Origin: Branchiostoma floridae
Lineage: Eukaryota; Chordata; Leptocardii; Amphioxiformes; Branchiostomatidae
DNA: 64,000 nucleotides
NCBI RefSeq assembly: GCF_000003815.2
Contig: NC_049986.1
Span: 12,578,274 to 12,642,273, forward strand
Direction: 5' to 3'
Below, in pieces: positions 25,728 through 40,700 of the stretch. Numbering within the stretch: position 1 is the first letter of the stretch; the number at the start of each line of letters is the position of its first letter. Position numbers and translations under genes: made by a program. The notes beneath the pieces were generated by a model. That model searched no databases and had not been told where the DNA came from. It worked only from the letters and a program-made list of their open reading frames with translations.

Positions 25728-28700
25728 CTAGCAGCACCCGCAGCATCCCTTCTTCTCTTTCTCTCCCTCCTTCCTGTTCTTCTTACCCAGGATGCTCATC
25801 AGTTCCTTGGACATGTAGTACGGCTTCTCCGGCGAGCCGTCGTTACGTTCCAGGTCTTCCACTGCGCGGGAAATGAAAACTTTTATTCTTCAGTACAGCG
25901 TTTATACTATCATTTTCTAAGTTGGCTGAACTTTAAGATACGAAGGCTGAAATAAATGATTTGGTCTTTTCTGTTCTTTTCTATGGTGCAATACATCCAC
26001 CAATTGCTGAATAGTATGCATGTCTAATGCATCATAATTAAGGCAACTGATACTTTTCATCAGCTTTGAAGGTTTTAAATTCAAGAATGGAAAAACACCT
26101 GTACAGCTACCTCTTACAATATCATTTCTGACATATCCTATACAATGTATCATAAACTTCTTTATTTCTTTCTGTTTGTTTAATATTGTTGCAAAATAAA
26201 TGATCGCTACAATACTTCCTACAGGAGGTCAATCATTGAATGTATATCATTTCATTATGTATCTACGAGACATAATATGACAGTCTAGCATAACTTCTCC
26301 CTTCATGCTGATTGATTGTGATTTCCTTACAGAAGCAGAGGAAGAGCGTGTCCACTGCCATGTTGTACACACTGAAGAAACAGGCAGCCACCATGTAGGC
26401 ACCGATCACCACAACCTGGGGAGGGGAGGGGGGCACAGGGTACATCACTGACATGGAACTGTAACAATGATCATCACTTCTCCAGTCTTCAGACAAGGGC
26501 CAATACATGTGTATCATGATATCAATAAAGGCTACAAATAAATGTCATACAACATATTCAACTTTCAAAGACAAAATCACACAAAACATACCAGAAGTCT
26601 ATGAAAGAATAGCGAGGGAAACAGTATCCTTGGCTCACATTTGACTATTTATCAAGAGTAACACGTAAAAGAAAAACATTCTACAATATCTACTATTTTG
26701 TCAACACTGTGAATAAACTTTAGAAAGAAAAGAAAGGTTCTGGAACAGTTTTTCAGATTTGGAATCTAAAACAACATAGAAATGACTACATGATACTCAC
26801 GATGATGGGGACCATGTAGTACTTGAGGTTGGGCACATATTCAGCTGCGAAGACGATCTTTCCAGTGAAGAAGTAGAACGACAATGTACCTACAGGAGAG
26901 GAGGGAACGGTTTTGTCACTCTCACAATCAGAGAAGACTGGCAAAGAGGGGAAAGTTTCTCTATACAAGTTGTTTACCCTTCAAATTTAAATTGTGTAAA
27001 ATTCTGAATTTGCTAAAAGAATTACACAAATAACTGCAGTTTTTCCATTGTTTTATGTTAGGTTCTTCAGAACAAATAGAAATGGAAGATATTCATCACA
27101 GTGTCCATAAGGGAAGTACTACTCCAAATGTCTATAATAGACAGCCAATTGCATAGTTTCTACTGTCTTAAGAACACCCATAACATGTAGTACTGTTATA
27201 AAAAACTTAGCTGTGATTTTGGACAGTAAACAGCATAACTCTGACTAGAGAGCCTTTACAGAATGGTAGCAACATTTTAGTCAGCACTATCCTGACATGT
27301 ACTACATAAAAATGAGCTTAATATCAAATAAAAAAAAAATTAAAAATAAGTATCCATACTATAGATAGATCGAATTTGCATCTTGTCTACTACAGAATGG
27401 TTCTGCAAATTGCCGGTTGTAAAATTGTTAATATATTTATATATGATGGTTGTTGATGATATGAATGATGTGTATCTGGGATGATGTTTGTGGAAGTTTG
27501 TTGTTTCAGCAACAATACAACAATACAACATAAAACACACAACAAAACAAACCAAGACACACTTTAGAATGTATGTTTCATACTCAAGCCTTACTTCACT
27601 CCTTTGTTACTTGCAATAAGCGCTACCAAATGTGACTAAGTACAGAAATAAAAGAGATCATAGAAAAGACAGTTACTGCGTTTTTTTGTGTTAGTGACAG
27701 TCTTACCAAAAAGGACAACAACTATCATCTTCGCCAAGAACAGGAGGAAGTCAGCCACACTACTGACTATAGCCACCCTGGGTGGAAGTATAAAGTCACA
27801 TACATAGTGTGCACAGAGCTAGACAGGGTGAGATTCACTGCAAACCCACACGTGAGCCTCAGGAAATGGGACACATTTTACCAAAAGGGAGATTTGAGTT
27901 ATAAACATGTTTCTCCATGTGTCACGATTTTCAATTTTCATATTTCAGCCAATATGATTAATTCAAATGATTTCAAACCACAAAAGTTGGGATCATGACA
28001 ACATTAACAAAAATAAAATTTCTTTTAAGTTTTAAAACTGAGAATAGGACTCAGCCAATATTCTTCAGGCTCTAGTAAAATTGAGTGCCTTTTTCTGAGG
28101 AAGGGTATGGAGAGCGTGTGTTAGTAGTGTGTTAGTTAGTTAGTGCGTTAGAAGAACCCGACACCACAGCAAACAGTGCAAGCACACGTGACCAAGGCCA
28201 GCGGTTACTAGGCACAGCCTTGTGAGTTGTTACAAACCAATAATCCCAGTGACCACCAGCTTGCCGAGGAACATTAGGAAAACTGTGACACTGGTAACAG
28301 CAGCCACCCTGTGGTTACAACAGGCAGTGTTAAGGTGCGACTTGCTTCTTCCATCTTTGCTAGGACACCACAGTGCTTGCTGACAGTCTTTGCTAGCCAC
28401 ACCAGTTCATAAACATCCTTGAAGAACAAAATCAGCTCCTTCAAGTTGCCCACAGATTTATGATCAAGAAATATTTTCTGCGGCATGTTTAGGGACAAAA
28501 ATGTGCTTTACAAAGACTTGGAGTGGCTAGCACCTTCTATCAAGTGCACAGTGACTGTACCAGTAGTAGAGAGCATCACCAGTTGCGTGATTGCATGCTG
28601 TTCAGCCACCTACCAGTTGTTGTAGTGTTAAACACCTGCTGTTGGTAAGAATGCTGGGTTATGGACATGCCAACCACTGAGTGAGTCACAAAGTGTATGT

Positions 28701-31700
28701 AGACTGTTGAAATGACATGAGACAGTAGATGAGAGCATGTTGGGTGTGGTACAAGGTTGTAGTGAGTTGGATGGGATGATGTGTCTGATGGAAGCTAAGC
28801 TTGAGGTGAGGATGTAGCGGAGGTTCTAGCTACGCCTAGCCCAGAGGGGCCTACTGACCGATGGCTCCTGTCACCACCAGTTTGGAGAGCAAGAAGAGGA
28901 AGTTTGTGACACTGGTGACGGCAGCGACCCTGATGGAGAGGTGCAACAGGAAGGTGGTCATCAGCATGTGGCATAATGTCCTTACATGTACATCACAACA
29001 TCAGTACAACATAGCATGTGGCATTATGTCCACAAATCACAACATCAGTACAACATGGTATATGATTGAAGAATCAACACATCATACAGTATACAACATT
29101 GAAGTATTATTACCAATAACAGTGCATAATATATCAAATATGCTGTTAAAATAATGCATTGAATTTTGTTATAATTGTATGTAGCAGATGACATTGAAAT
29201 TATATACTTTTCAAAATAGATAACACCATGTAGTAAACTGTAATAAATGATATTGTACAATTCAATCACAGGTTTTATATTTTAATATGTCAGTCGATAA
29301 CCATTTTGGGTCATTTGCCAAATTTTCACTATGCACTTCTATTACAATTTAACTCTAGACTTACTCAAACAATAATGTAGTTCTTGAAGTCAATGAATGA
29401 ACCATTATAACAAGCTCCTATCATAACTACCAGTCCCACCACATCCCCAGTGTGTTTAAAGCTCCACTTACCTCAGGATGTTCCTCATGATGAGGAAGAA
29501 GGCTTTCTTAGCAGACACACAGAAGTTCTTGCCATAGATCGCAATCTAATCAACAAGAAAGGAAAAGTCAAAACAGTTAGTATAAAAATGCCAGATGTAC
29601 ATCATATTACAAAATTTCCTGTAAAACCATTCACGTGACTTAACAGCCCGACAAAGAAATAAAAGATGATACCATGATGTAGGCATTCTTGTTCAGGAAC
29701 TTCAGCAGTTTTTCCAGGCACCAGAAACAGCACTTCAGACACCTAAATATACACCAAGATCAATGGTTAGAAAATAGGTACTTCTGTGAATGACACATCC
29801 TATGAAATAATCATTATTCATAAGCCTTACAAACTTAACTATTGAATCAGAACATATCTACCATACATATGATGTAGAAATGAACATTCTACCAGTTCCC
29901 CTGATAGTTTAAAAATATTTGGGCAAATGGTAGAAGCTAACTGACATTACTAAAACCATACAGTTTGATTGACCTGTTATTACAGCATCCAGCATATGTT
30001 CGATAACTTTTTTTGCTCAGCTTCTGGTTAATGGAAAGAGACAGGTTTTCTATACCTAAGGACTTTTTCTATTCCTAAAGACATTTATTCAATAATACAT
30101 CAAACCCATTGCATACTTGAGGAGGAACTTGGCTGCCCTGTTCTCGCTGTCCTTGAGCTTGTGATCGATGTACTCCAGCATCACACGGATGATCTGCACC
30201 ACAGCAATGATGAAGGAGCCGAACGCCAGGGAACCCAGATGGTACCTACAGGACATGAGTAGAGAGCAATACATGTATGTTAGGATCTTGGATGGGTAAA
30301 AATTAAAGGTTTAAATTCAGCCCCCAAACTAGTCTCTACAGACTAACTACACTGACTATAGGGAGAATACTGTAAATAAATTTAAGTTTGCAGGGATTTA
30401 ATTTTGCGGTAGCAGGAAAAATGACTTTTCACTGCAGTCTAATACCATTATAGAAAAATGTTTGCGGTGGTTTTAAGTTTGCGGTGAAGTGGTCGCCGCA
30501 AAAACCGAGAACATTAATCCACCGCAAACATTTCTGCATTTAAAGTATATGCCAGGGGGTTATGGTTTCATTGGCCGATGCAGTTACTAACTTTGTCTAT
30601 AATGCATGAGTGCAGATATTGCAAGTTCCAGGCTTACATGTGATAAAGGGAACATTTGGCACTTTGTAGAATTGCATGCTGCAAATAAAAGTATATGTGG
30701 CAACAAGAAACTGTTGTAAACACGTACAAGTATGTGATAAAAGCATAACACAATTTCTGACTTTCCATGTAAACTACTAAGATTTCATGTAGATTACTAA
30801 GTTTCCTACTAGGACCTTGCCATAAGACATCAATTTGCCAACAGATCTGAAGTTTCATTATCAATGTTTTGTGCAGAGGAAGACACATGAAAACCCACCT
30901 GAGGGAGCGTCCGAAGGAGGCAGTGAGAGGGAAGGTGGGGATGTCCTTGGGTTTGGTGAAGGCCCAGTAGTAGGAGGCAAAGGCTCCCGCCAGAGTGCAC
31001 TGTCCCAGTGCCACGATGAAGTTCATAACCCAGAACAGCCCAAACAGGTTAAAGATCTGCAGGTAGAACAAGTTCTGGTAGTACCTGAGAATAGAGGGGA
31101 AAATGTCAGTGAAACATTCAAGGCACATTTATTTCACACATAGAATGATAAGTCATTCAACAACAAATCCTATGTTGAGTATGCATAAACACTGTACACA
31201 GAAATTGGCTTATTGGTTTTTTAAACTCTCACATTTTAGCCTTTATTTGCATGACAGTGTACATGCTGTTAATATATGTTCAACTTTGTGAATGATGAAA
31301 AATTACTCTGGTGGAAACATTTCCTTTGTGTATTTAGAAAGACACAAAATAGTTTAGATGCAGTTACAAGGATAAGTCATGACTGTTCTGTTTTGTTATC
31401 AATACAATCATTGAGTCATTCCTCTTCTATCAAAATATAGTGAGTATAAATACATTTTGTAGTTATCCGAATAACTTTTAAAATATGCATGACTTACAGG
31501 CTGGTGGCCCCATACTTCACAAAAGCACACTGGACACTGTCCGACACAGCATTTGTGTCAAATGTCTGCAAAAAAAAGAGAGAATAGACGTTAACAATCA
31601 AGATACAGATTGACACCAATCAAGAAAGCCAAAGTCAAAATAACAAAGTCAACTGTTTCCGTAACCATACAAGTACACTGTCAACTTGGATACATTATGA

Positions 31701-34700
31701 GCTTCTTTAGACATCCATTAAGGAAACCTTAATCAAAGTTCAACATCTCTTTGCTGAATCTTGCAACTCTTTGTTGAACATGCTTTAGTGAACTTCTTCA
31801 GAGTTAACTCACAGTCGGAGTGCAGGACTGTCCAGTCATGTTGCTGGCAGTAGAGGTGTTGGTAGTGTTGTAGTCCTGTACCTCATACTGGGCCTGGCCT
31901 GAAGATGCCAGGAAGCTGTTCACCAGTCAAGGGGTAAACTTGTTACAGTAGCATGAAACTGATCATACCAAAACACAAATTGTTTACAGGGACTTGTACC
32001 ATGGACAGGGGAATGTCCCTGTAGCTCAACTGACAGTCCCTGGTTCTAATTCTTCCTTTCTTTCTTTCTTTATTGATGATGAAACAACTCATTACACGGG
32101 TCAGCCTAGGCAGCCTTGGACTGGTAGCGGCAGACCCACAGAATACAGATGAACATACACAGAATTCATTACAATAATTAGTTCTGAACTGTGAGACCCA
32201 TGTTCAATCCTGAGTCAGTTGGGACTACACCTGTCTCTCTGAAGGGATATGCCTCAAGCACATAAAAAGGGGAAGGGCTAACAACCCTTACCTGTAAGAC
32301 TGTACTGCTACTGAAACAGCTAGGAAACTTGCGGCCCTACATGTATGTGCCACTAGGCACTGCATGGGTTCAACTGACTGTATTATGAGTACTGTAAATG
32401 CGGAAATGTTTGTGGTGGTTTAATGTTTGCGGTTTTTGCGGTGGGTGCTTCACCGCGAACTTAAAACTACCGCGAACATTTTTCCAATGGCATTAAGAGA
32501 CTACAGTGCATAGTGCTACCGCGAATTTAAAACCACGGCGAAAAAGTCCTCTTTCCCGCTACCGGAAATTAAATCCCCGCAAACTTAAATGCATTTACAG
32601 TAATCCATTACTCTCTCTTACCATTCCAAATACCCTTTTTCTTTAACTTAACATCCTTAAATTTTCCAAAACTAGTTTAGTACAAAGTCATAGAATGTAT
32701 GGCAAGGATACAGAGCCACAGCTCCCCAGTAGGCAAACAGGATGAGCTGCAGGATCCAGGGGATGAGGGGGAAGAACAGGGTCGACATGATGTTGGAAAC
32801 AGCCCTGCAACATCAGAACAACATTCATGTTAGACTGGCAAGATAATCAGGTAACAAAATTAATTTACTGGAGTTAAAAAGTCATTTTGGATGATGAAAT
32901 GGCTACCGATACATGTACATGTTAAGTATCATCATTTTGTTTTGGATGGGAACATCTGTTTTTTTTTCAATATGAATTTTCTTTGAAAAAAGGCAAACTC
33001 ATTTAATGAATAGTCATAACTAGGCATACAGCCTGGAAGCAGGACTAAATGTCACAACATGAATTCTGTGATGAAATCATTGCCCTTACAACCTGTACAT
33101 GTGCCTTGCTGTGAATACAGTAACAATACTTCAGTTAAAACCATGTTAACAACAATAAACCATGGTGGAAAGCCAGCCTAAAGGTGCATGCTTGGCCCAC
33201 CTGCTGGACTCCTTGATGAGGGCGATGGCGATGCGGATGCGGTTCCTGAGGAAGATGAGGATGAGCAGGATGATGAGCAGGATGACTGACAGGGCGATGC
33301 CTGGAGATGGGGAAATGGAAACATGTTGTAAGCGCCATCAATGTCATCCCTTGTATAGTCACTGCACATGTGACTGTGCCTAAATCTCAGGTAATACAGT
33401 AGAAGGATTTGAGATTCCGTGCAATCAACAGAAGTGTGCAGCAATCCACTGTGCAAGTAATTGGCTTCTACTGTATGTTACTTTGGCTTGTTGAGGAACT
33501 CCTCACTGCTGAATGCAGTACTCACCAATGCCCAGCCATGTGTCCTGTAGATTTGTGTAGGTGCTGAGTAAGTGTAGTACTTACCAATGCCCAGCCATGT
33601 GTCCTGTAGTTTTGTGTAGGTGCTGAGGTTGGTTGTGAAGCCGACATCGTAGATGGATGAATCTGCTCCTGACACATTCTCCAGGGCCACATACTGGGTG
33701 TAGCAGTAGTAGATACCTGAGGAAACAAGAAGAGTTTCAAACTAGGGGCCCATTATTGATCTTAACGTTTGTTGTAACAGATACCCACCCACAAAATATC
33801 AAGTTTCTCGACTTCTGCTGTTCACAGACAAACGCACCAAAAACATATCCTTCTTGGCCAAGGTAAATGTTACTAGTACACAGAAAGTTAACACTACCTC
33901 GGAGTAAAAGACTGTTTTTACATCTTCATAGACGATTTTCTATGACCTGTCATTAATCTAAAATTCAACTGACAAAGAAAACTTACCAAAGATGTTCAGG
34001 ACAATCACAGCGAAGATGGTGAACCACACCATGACTCCAGCAATCCAGCTGTGGAACAAGGGGATGTTAAATACACAATTTCAAATCAACATCTTTGTAT
34101 AACACATTACGTAGGAAAAGGATTCTTCCTAGCATAGTAAACAAAACCATTTTTATTGATCAATTGAATGTGCTGTCAAGACTCAGGCTTACAAATACAT
34201 CTATACTAATGAAATGTGAAATCCTTAACATTCTTCCTACTGCCTAACGGTAAACCCCATAACCAATAGAGAATTGGTAGCCAAATGACTACAGTACTAT
34301 AGTGTGTTAAAGGTTAACAGAGAAACATACACTATAGCAGTCTTAACATTATTTTCAAATACCCAGAATGATTCTTTCCTAGATATGACAAAAATGCTCC
34401 CTGCACTTACCGCATGATGACAATGTAGATGAAGGAGACAACCATTGCAGCACCCAGCCCACTGCAAATTAGAAATAACAATGATTAAAGCAGCACATAT
34501 ACTGTTGCAGTCCAGAGCTTCTCCCCATACTACAGCATATTGTTTTGAATAGCTGCCATACATGTATCAGCATATCAAACAAAGTAAAATATTTTGCTTT
34601 AATTTGCTTTATTGTTGTTAGAGATGTACATGCAACTAAGGCTTTGCTAGCAATACAGCTAGTATTTAGATTGACATTATGTATAAATCTGCCTTCTTAT

Positions 34701-37700
34701 AGGTGGTGCTTTTGAAAGTACAATGTTCACATACATATATCTAGTTTCAATCAATTGGTTTTAGAAATTATTTTGTGACGGTGTAGATTCACCAGTTTAA
34801 CTGTTTGACATTTCAAAATAAGAAAATAGTGTAACTGCTAAAACAGAACTTACCCAAGGATGAGATACCAAGAGGACACCATGTCTGTGAATATCTGAAA
34901 TGTATACAAGTCATCTTAAATGATAACTTATGTGTGACATGTATACAATGCAGCTTGCACACTATTTCTGCAGTAATAGTTTGTGATATTTGATCACTTG
35001 TATGTACATGCACATAATGTACTATCCATGCTCTAACTTAAGTACAAAATGCATCTGATATTTCCCAAGCTACTTACAGTACACCATATAGCAATTACTC
35101 AAGCAACTGGATATGACTTTGGAAATCATATCCAGTTGCTTGAGTAATTGCTTTTGGCATATCTTATTACCTGAATGTCTAACCTTCATCGACGTACATG
35201 TACTTAAGAGTACACATCCAACAATATAACTAAGAAAACAGAGTATAACCAAGATTGTAACAAACCTCCTGGACAACTTCCTGTGCACTGAGGATCAAAG
35301 CCAAGGCCCTGGAAAGAAAAGAAAAGCACAAATGTCATCATCATGATTTCCCCAATGTTCTATGATACAACTCGATAAGGATACAGCTATGAAACAATGA
35401 TAATTATTGATATACAAAGTTCTACACACCAGAATGACGTAGAAAAGTACATTTTCTAATTAAAATATCCAGCAGTACTTACGCTGTTCCAGCCGAGATT
35501 TTACTGTTGGTGACGTTGTTCCCAGCACTGTCCACCAGTGGGATGTCGTCAGCGCTGGTGGTCAGCACTGTCGTCGCAATGGTCTCAACCAGGGAGGGGA
35601 TGCAACGTCCTCCATCTGGGTAAACAGAATGATTTGGTCAAATCTCAGCAAAGTATACAAAATCTTCATATAAAGGTTGAAGAAAGGTACCACCAATATA
35701 AAAGAGAAAAAAAAGGACACTAACGACAATGATTACTTTGGAAGCAAAACGTTTGTAAACATTTGTGAAAGTATGACTGAGAACCAGTTGTTTATTGGAA
35801 TGAAGAAAATTGCAACAAATTCTATTCAAAACATGGTGGCGTTACTTAGTGTACTAATGTGATAAAAATGGGGAATCATATATTTGATACCAGACTCTTA
35901 GTACAATTGCATAAACCAACTAGATTTACAGCACATTGCTAGCCTAGAGCTACTTACAGGCCTTGCTTGGCACAGTGTAAGCTGCACACTTCTGGTCCTT
36001 CACATATTGTTCGATTTGGGCAGCAGTCTGTGGGTGGAAACGGTGAGGAAAAAATGCAGACCATTTAGACAAACAAAAGCAGTGGATTTCCATGCTTCCT
36101 TGTTGGTTCCTTTCTCCATGTGGTTTCAAATATCTCCAATGTTTCTTGAACATGCTCAATTTTATCTAATACTACAGCAACTTTGGAAGTGTGCATTAGC
36201 ATGATATATAAGAGAAAATCTTGACAAATTACTCTACCCGTAACTTTCCTTGCTATCATGCATCTTATCTTCATGTGGTGAGCAATAATGAAAATGAAGT
36301 ACAAAATACAACACACATACACACACAAACATATTAAAACTTCAATGTTTATAATACAGATAAAAAACACTGTAACAAAAAAAAGAAGAAATAAGTGAAC
36401 AAAACAAAGACATAACACTTCTATCACACATATAGCACAAGAAGGCAAATAAAAAGTGATGTGAACAATATAAACTAAATGAAGACATGACACGGTGGGT
36501 TACACAGTCTGTATAACTTTTCTAATGTCAAGCTGTGATAGAAGCATGGTGAAACAAAACAACAATGTGAAAAAGAAAGTAAAATGCTGATGTGCTGTTA
36601 AACATAATGCTGATAATCATATGGAGTGGGATGACATGACATGCAGGCAGCCTCCACCAGACATCACTACTACAAAACAAAACAAAAACAGGACGATGTT
36701 AGTTCTTCTGGACTTACCAACCCGGCCCCGCTGCCAACATTCACGCCTTCTACGCAGATAAATTTGGACCAGTCAGGCTCCTGTCCCAGCCCCATCTTGG
36801 CTGTCTCTATGGCGTATGCCCAGTATTCAGTGGGACAAGTCGCCACACAGACCTATGTATGTGCGACAAGAGGAGGGTTAGCGGTATTGCAAGGTTTGTT
36901 CTCACTCACCGCGCCAGTGATGTTGACGTCATTGGTGCAGATGAACTTATCATAGTCAGCCTGGCCGCCTGCTGTCATCTTTACCAGCTCTACAGCAAAT
37001 GCCCAGTACTCTGTGGGACAAGCTGCCACACAAACCTACAGCACAAGAATCATTAATATATAGAGAGAACACCATGGTGCACAGTGTTTTTTGATCCTGA
37101 CATACTACAGTAACTATTTTCTGTGTGAGAGAACATATCCTAGACAGGCAAATCTGCAACTTTTTGATATAGAAAAGGCTTAGTACATTTCATTGAACCA
37201 CAAAAATTATTTCTTGGCAGATTTAGAATAGGAGGGTTGAAAAGAAATTTACAGCTGGTAAAAGCCTTTAAGAGATTTCACTGTGAACGAGGAACAATTT
37301 GCCCATCCATGAATACAGTTCTGGAATGAGGAGGGCCGTTTGGATACTCAGATCTACCTGTGGTGTGGGGCAACCATCCAGGACACTGGCAAACCCTGCA
37401 CAGTCCAGCAGGTTGAAGAAGTGCAGGTTTGGCTTGCTCCTGCAGTAGAAAGATGACAAAGAATAAAGTCACTTTAGATTATTCATTCAACATATCAAGT
37501 TGTTACTTCTGTTCATCCTAGCATGGCTTTTTGTGCAAGATGCATGATGTATGCTTTTAATATTATTTCATTGTTCTCTTTTATTTCCAAGCTCTACCTG
37601 TCTTTCTTTATTTCACTGTTACCTAATTAACAATATTGTTTTGAACTTTGGTGAACAAAAATAAATCTCATAAATGTAATAGACAGGGCCATCTAGACAA

Positions 37701-40700
37701 TCTTAGAAACTACAAACTGTATACATGTATTTCTAAACTATAAGGTTTGAACTCCAATCACAATGATGGAATTAAGAGTAATAAAAAGGCTTTTAAGTGC
37801 CATTTTATATGTACAAATAAAATAAATACAGCAGTTTGTGAAAAATATATGGATTGCTTCTGCTTCTTCTATTGTATTACAACATCACATCTGCAGAGTA
37901 AATCATTAGGGGGAAAGAATTCTGTTCTTTCATCTGTGCAAGACTCAATTATCTGTTGCCATTGGGGATAAGTCAACACAATCAGTGCTTACGCATAGTT
38001 CCCATTGCCACAGAGGTTTCCCTGGGAGTCGGTAGGGTACAGCAATAGCTTGGGATCTCCATGGACCCACGCTGAAAAAAACACACAAAAACTCTATTAG
38101 TTAGAAAATCTCACAATAGAGACGATAAATTTCACATGGTATCAAGCATCATTCCTTAATTTGGACTATTATACACAATTTCTTTGAGTCTGAAATGAAC
38201 TAACTGTAAACTTACACGCACACTTTAAGTTGTTTATCATCTATAGGAAAATAGATTCTAATAGAGATATATAATTTGAGATTTTATATCATGATAGGTT
38301 TATTTCAGCTGCATGTACATAATGGTCCTGGCAAATGAGCAGAAAACATGGTCTTCTGCCTTACCTAGAATGCCAACGGCCAGGAATCCAGCAATGAAAA
38401 TAATAAACAGGAGACAGCAGATGATATCTGTACAGCTCCTGCAATAAAGAGACATTACCTCATCAGTACTATTCATCAGTTTCTACAGTCCTATGAATAT
38501 CCATTTGCACACTTGTAAATGCAATCAGATTTTTAGTTTGACACAACTTAATTTTAAACCCAGGTACTAGTAGCGCAGTATGCAACCTGAAATTTTGCTG
38601 TTGGAACACTGCTTTTCCCCATCTACATGCACAAGTTTTTGCATCTATTCCTTCATAAGATAAAACAAAAGAAGTTACATGCACTGGAAGAAAAGATAAT
38701 GGATAAGTAGCTGATATGAAGAAAGTAATAACTTGGAAGTGGGGCAGCCTGAAATGTTGATGGTGCAACCTGGCTTTTTGATTCAGGTTGTTGCCTTGGG
38801 CAACCTGGCTAAAAAAAGTATTTTGAGCAAAATTTCAAACTTGAAAAGATTTTTCTGTAATGTTTGACCTTTCAATTCAGTATGCTATATAAATATAATA
38901 ATGTGTACATAATTCATCAATACACAATCCGGGTCTTCTTCTGCTCTATTTTTAGATGAAGCTATGAGTGTAATATCATGATAGAAATCATTTCCCTCCC
39001 TGTGAGAGATACAGACTTTCATGCTGTGCAAGTCAAGGGCGTGCTTTCTTTTCTATTTTCATGATTTTGTTATCATGCATAATTAATGCAGCTGTAATTC
39101 AAGTATCATTATTGACTAAGACAAATGTAAACTTGTGCTAAGCCTTTTATTGTAATAGGAATCATATAGTTATTTGACTGAGGATTCCGATGAATATGGA
39201 CAATCTGTTGTTATGTTACTGTAATCTGTAACAGTTATAATATATGATTGTTGTTTATTCCCAGCTCACTTGTGCTAAAAGCTACATATAAAGGCCCTCT
39301 CTGGCCCCCTTCCTTCCATCCCTGGACATCTTTATCTTAGTTGATGAAATGTTCAACCATTCAGTTCCAAACGAACTTCATCATGATGTCATCAGTGCTA
39401 CAAAACTATGACAAAATGAAGTTGTTTGAAATTTTCCCCTCAAAATGCAGGACACAGCATTTGGGAAGGTTATGAAGTTTCTCCCTAGATTCCACATGAC
39501 TTCATCCAACGATTCCTCATGCTTTGCTTTGCCAAAATAAGAGGACAAAGATTTAGAGTCCTGCTATATTAATATTGTGCTCTTACATATATGAATCAAA
39601 TCTTGTCTGTACATGCTCAGCATGGCTAACAGTGGTATTTCTTGATTAGTCTGAAAGGCTGCCTGTTTTCCCTATACAGCAACTGACTCAGCTCACAGAC
39701 ATGTTACACATTCAGAATACTCTACCATATGTCAGGCTTATGGTGGTGAAGTACTTTGATGTTCATTTTCCTTTCACTTTCAGTATTAAAGCATTTGTGT
39801 CAATTTGAAACGCTTACCAATATGCTAATAACAATAATCAGAACAACTCTTATTGCTTGGAAAACAATCCTGACCATTTCTGAATAGGTCATATTATGAC
39901 TGTGAGAAAACATTTTCTTGCTTGTCAGTAAAATTAATTTTGGGTGTAACTGCCCGAAGCTAATCAATTTACATTCCAAATGAAGGTACATAATACATAT
40001 TGCTCTTGGCAAGCAATTAAAAATCTTGACATACTTGACACCTGACCACAAATTCAATTTTCAATTGTCTCGTATGCTGAAAATTTTCTTGCCGGTCAGT
40101 AAACTTTGTGTGTAATTGACCAAGGCTAATCAGGACAATTTTCTTGGTTATTTATATCATACAGACATTCCAGATGAAGCTACACAATACATATTGCTCT
40201 CGGCAAGCAATCAAAAATCTCAGATATACTTTACACTTGACCACATTTGTCTTGTATGCTGAAATACATTTTACTAGAAGGCTAGATAATGCAGTGTTAA
40301 GAACAAAAATTGTGGGAGTAATCAAAAACAAGAAATCTTGAAAATGAATTGAAAAATGAATTACATGTAGTTCATTATGAAAAATGAATTACATGTAGTT
40401 CATTATACAAAGGTACAGTTGCTGCTCTATTGGTTTGGCAACCAGCAACATTTGACCTAAATCACTAAGTCGGACTAAGATAACAGAATTGTAGTAGATT
40501 TGTTCCCAAAAGACTAGCAAAATCTAATAGTCTGACCACATCTTAGTGCTCGAACTTACAAACGTCTATAATGCAGAAGTCTAATCATATTAAGTAAGGG
40601 GGGATCGATTCCATTAGAAATGGACAGATGTTGGCGGTCGCAGTGTAGAGCGAGGGTCTCGGGATCGGAAACAGGGTTATGGTAGTTCACAGCACAGAGA

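Noticed and set aside
33162-33456. Open frames antisense or out of frame to SLC44 exon 33201-33300
   Set aside because: Shadows of a repetitive-codon exon (Leu/Ile-rich); the true frame is fixed by splice phases on both sides.
36065-36493. 142-aa open frame on -
   Set aside because: Hydrophobic peptide from AT-rich SLC44 intron sequence; it starts inside the intron and includes no conserved exon.
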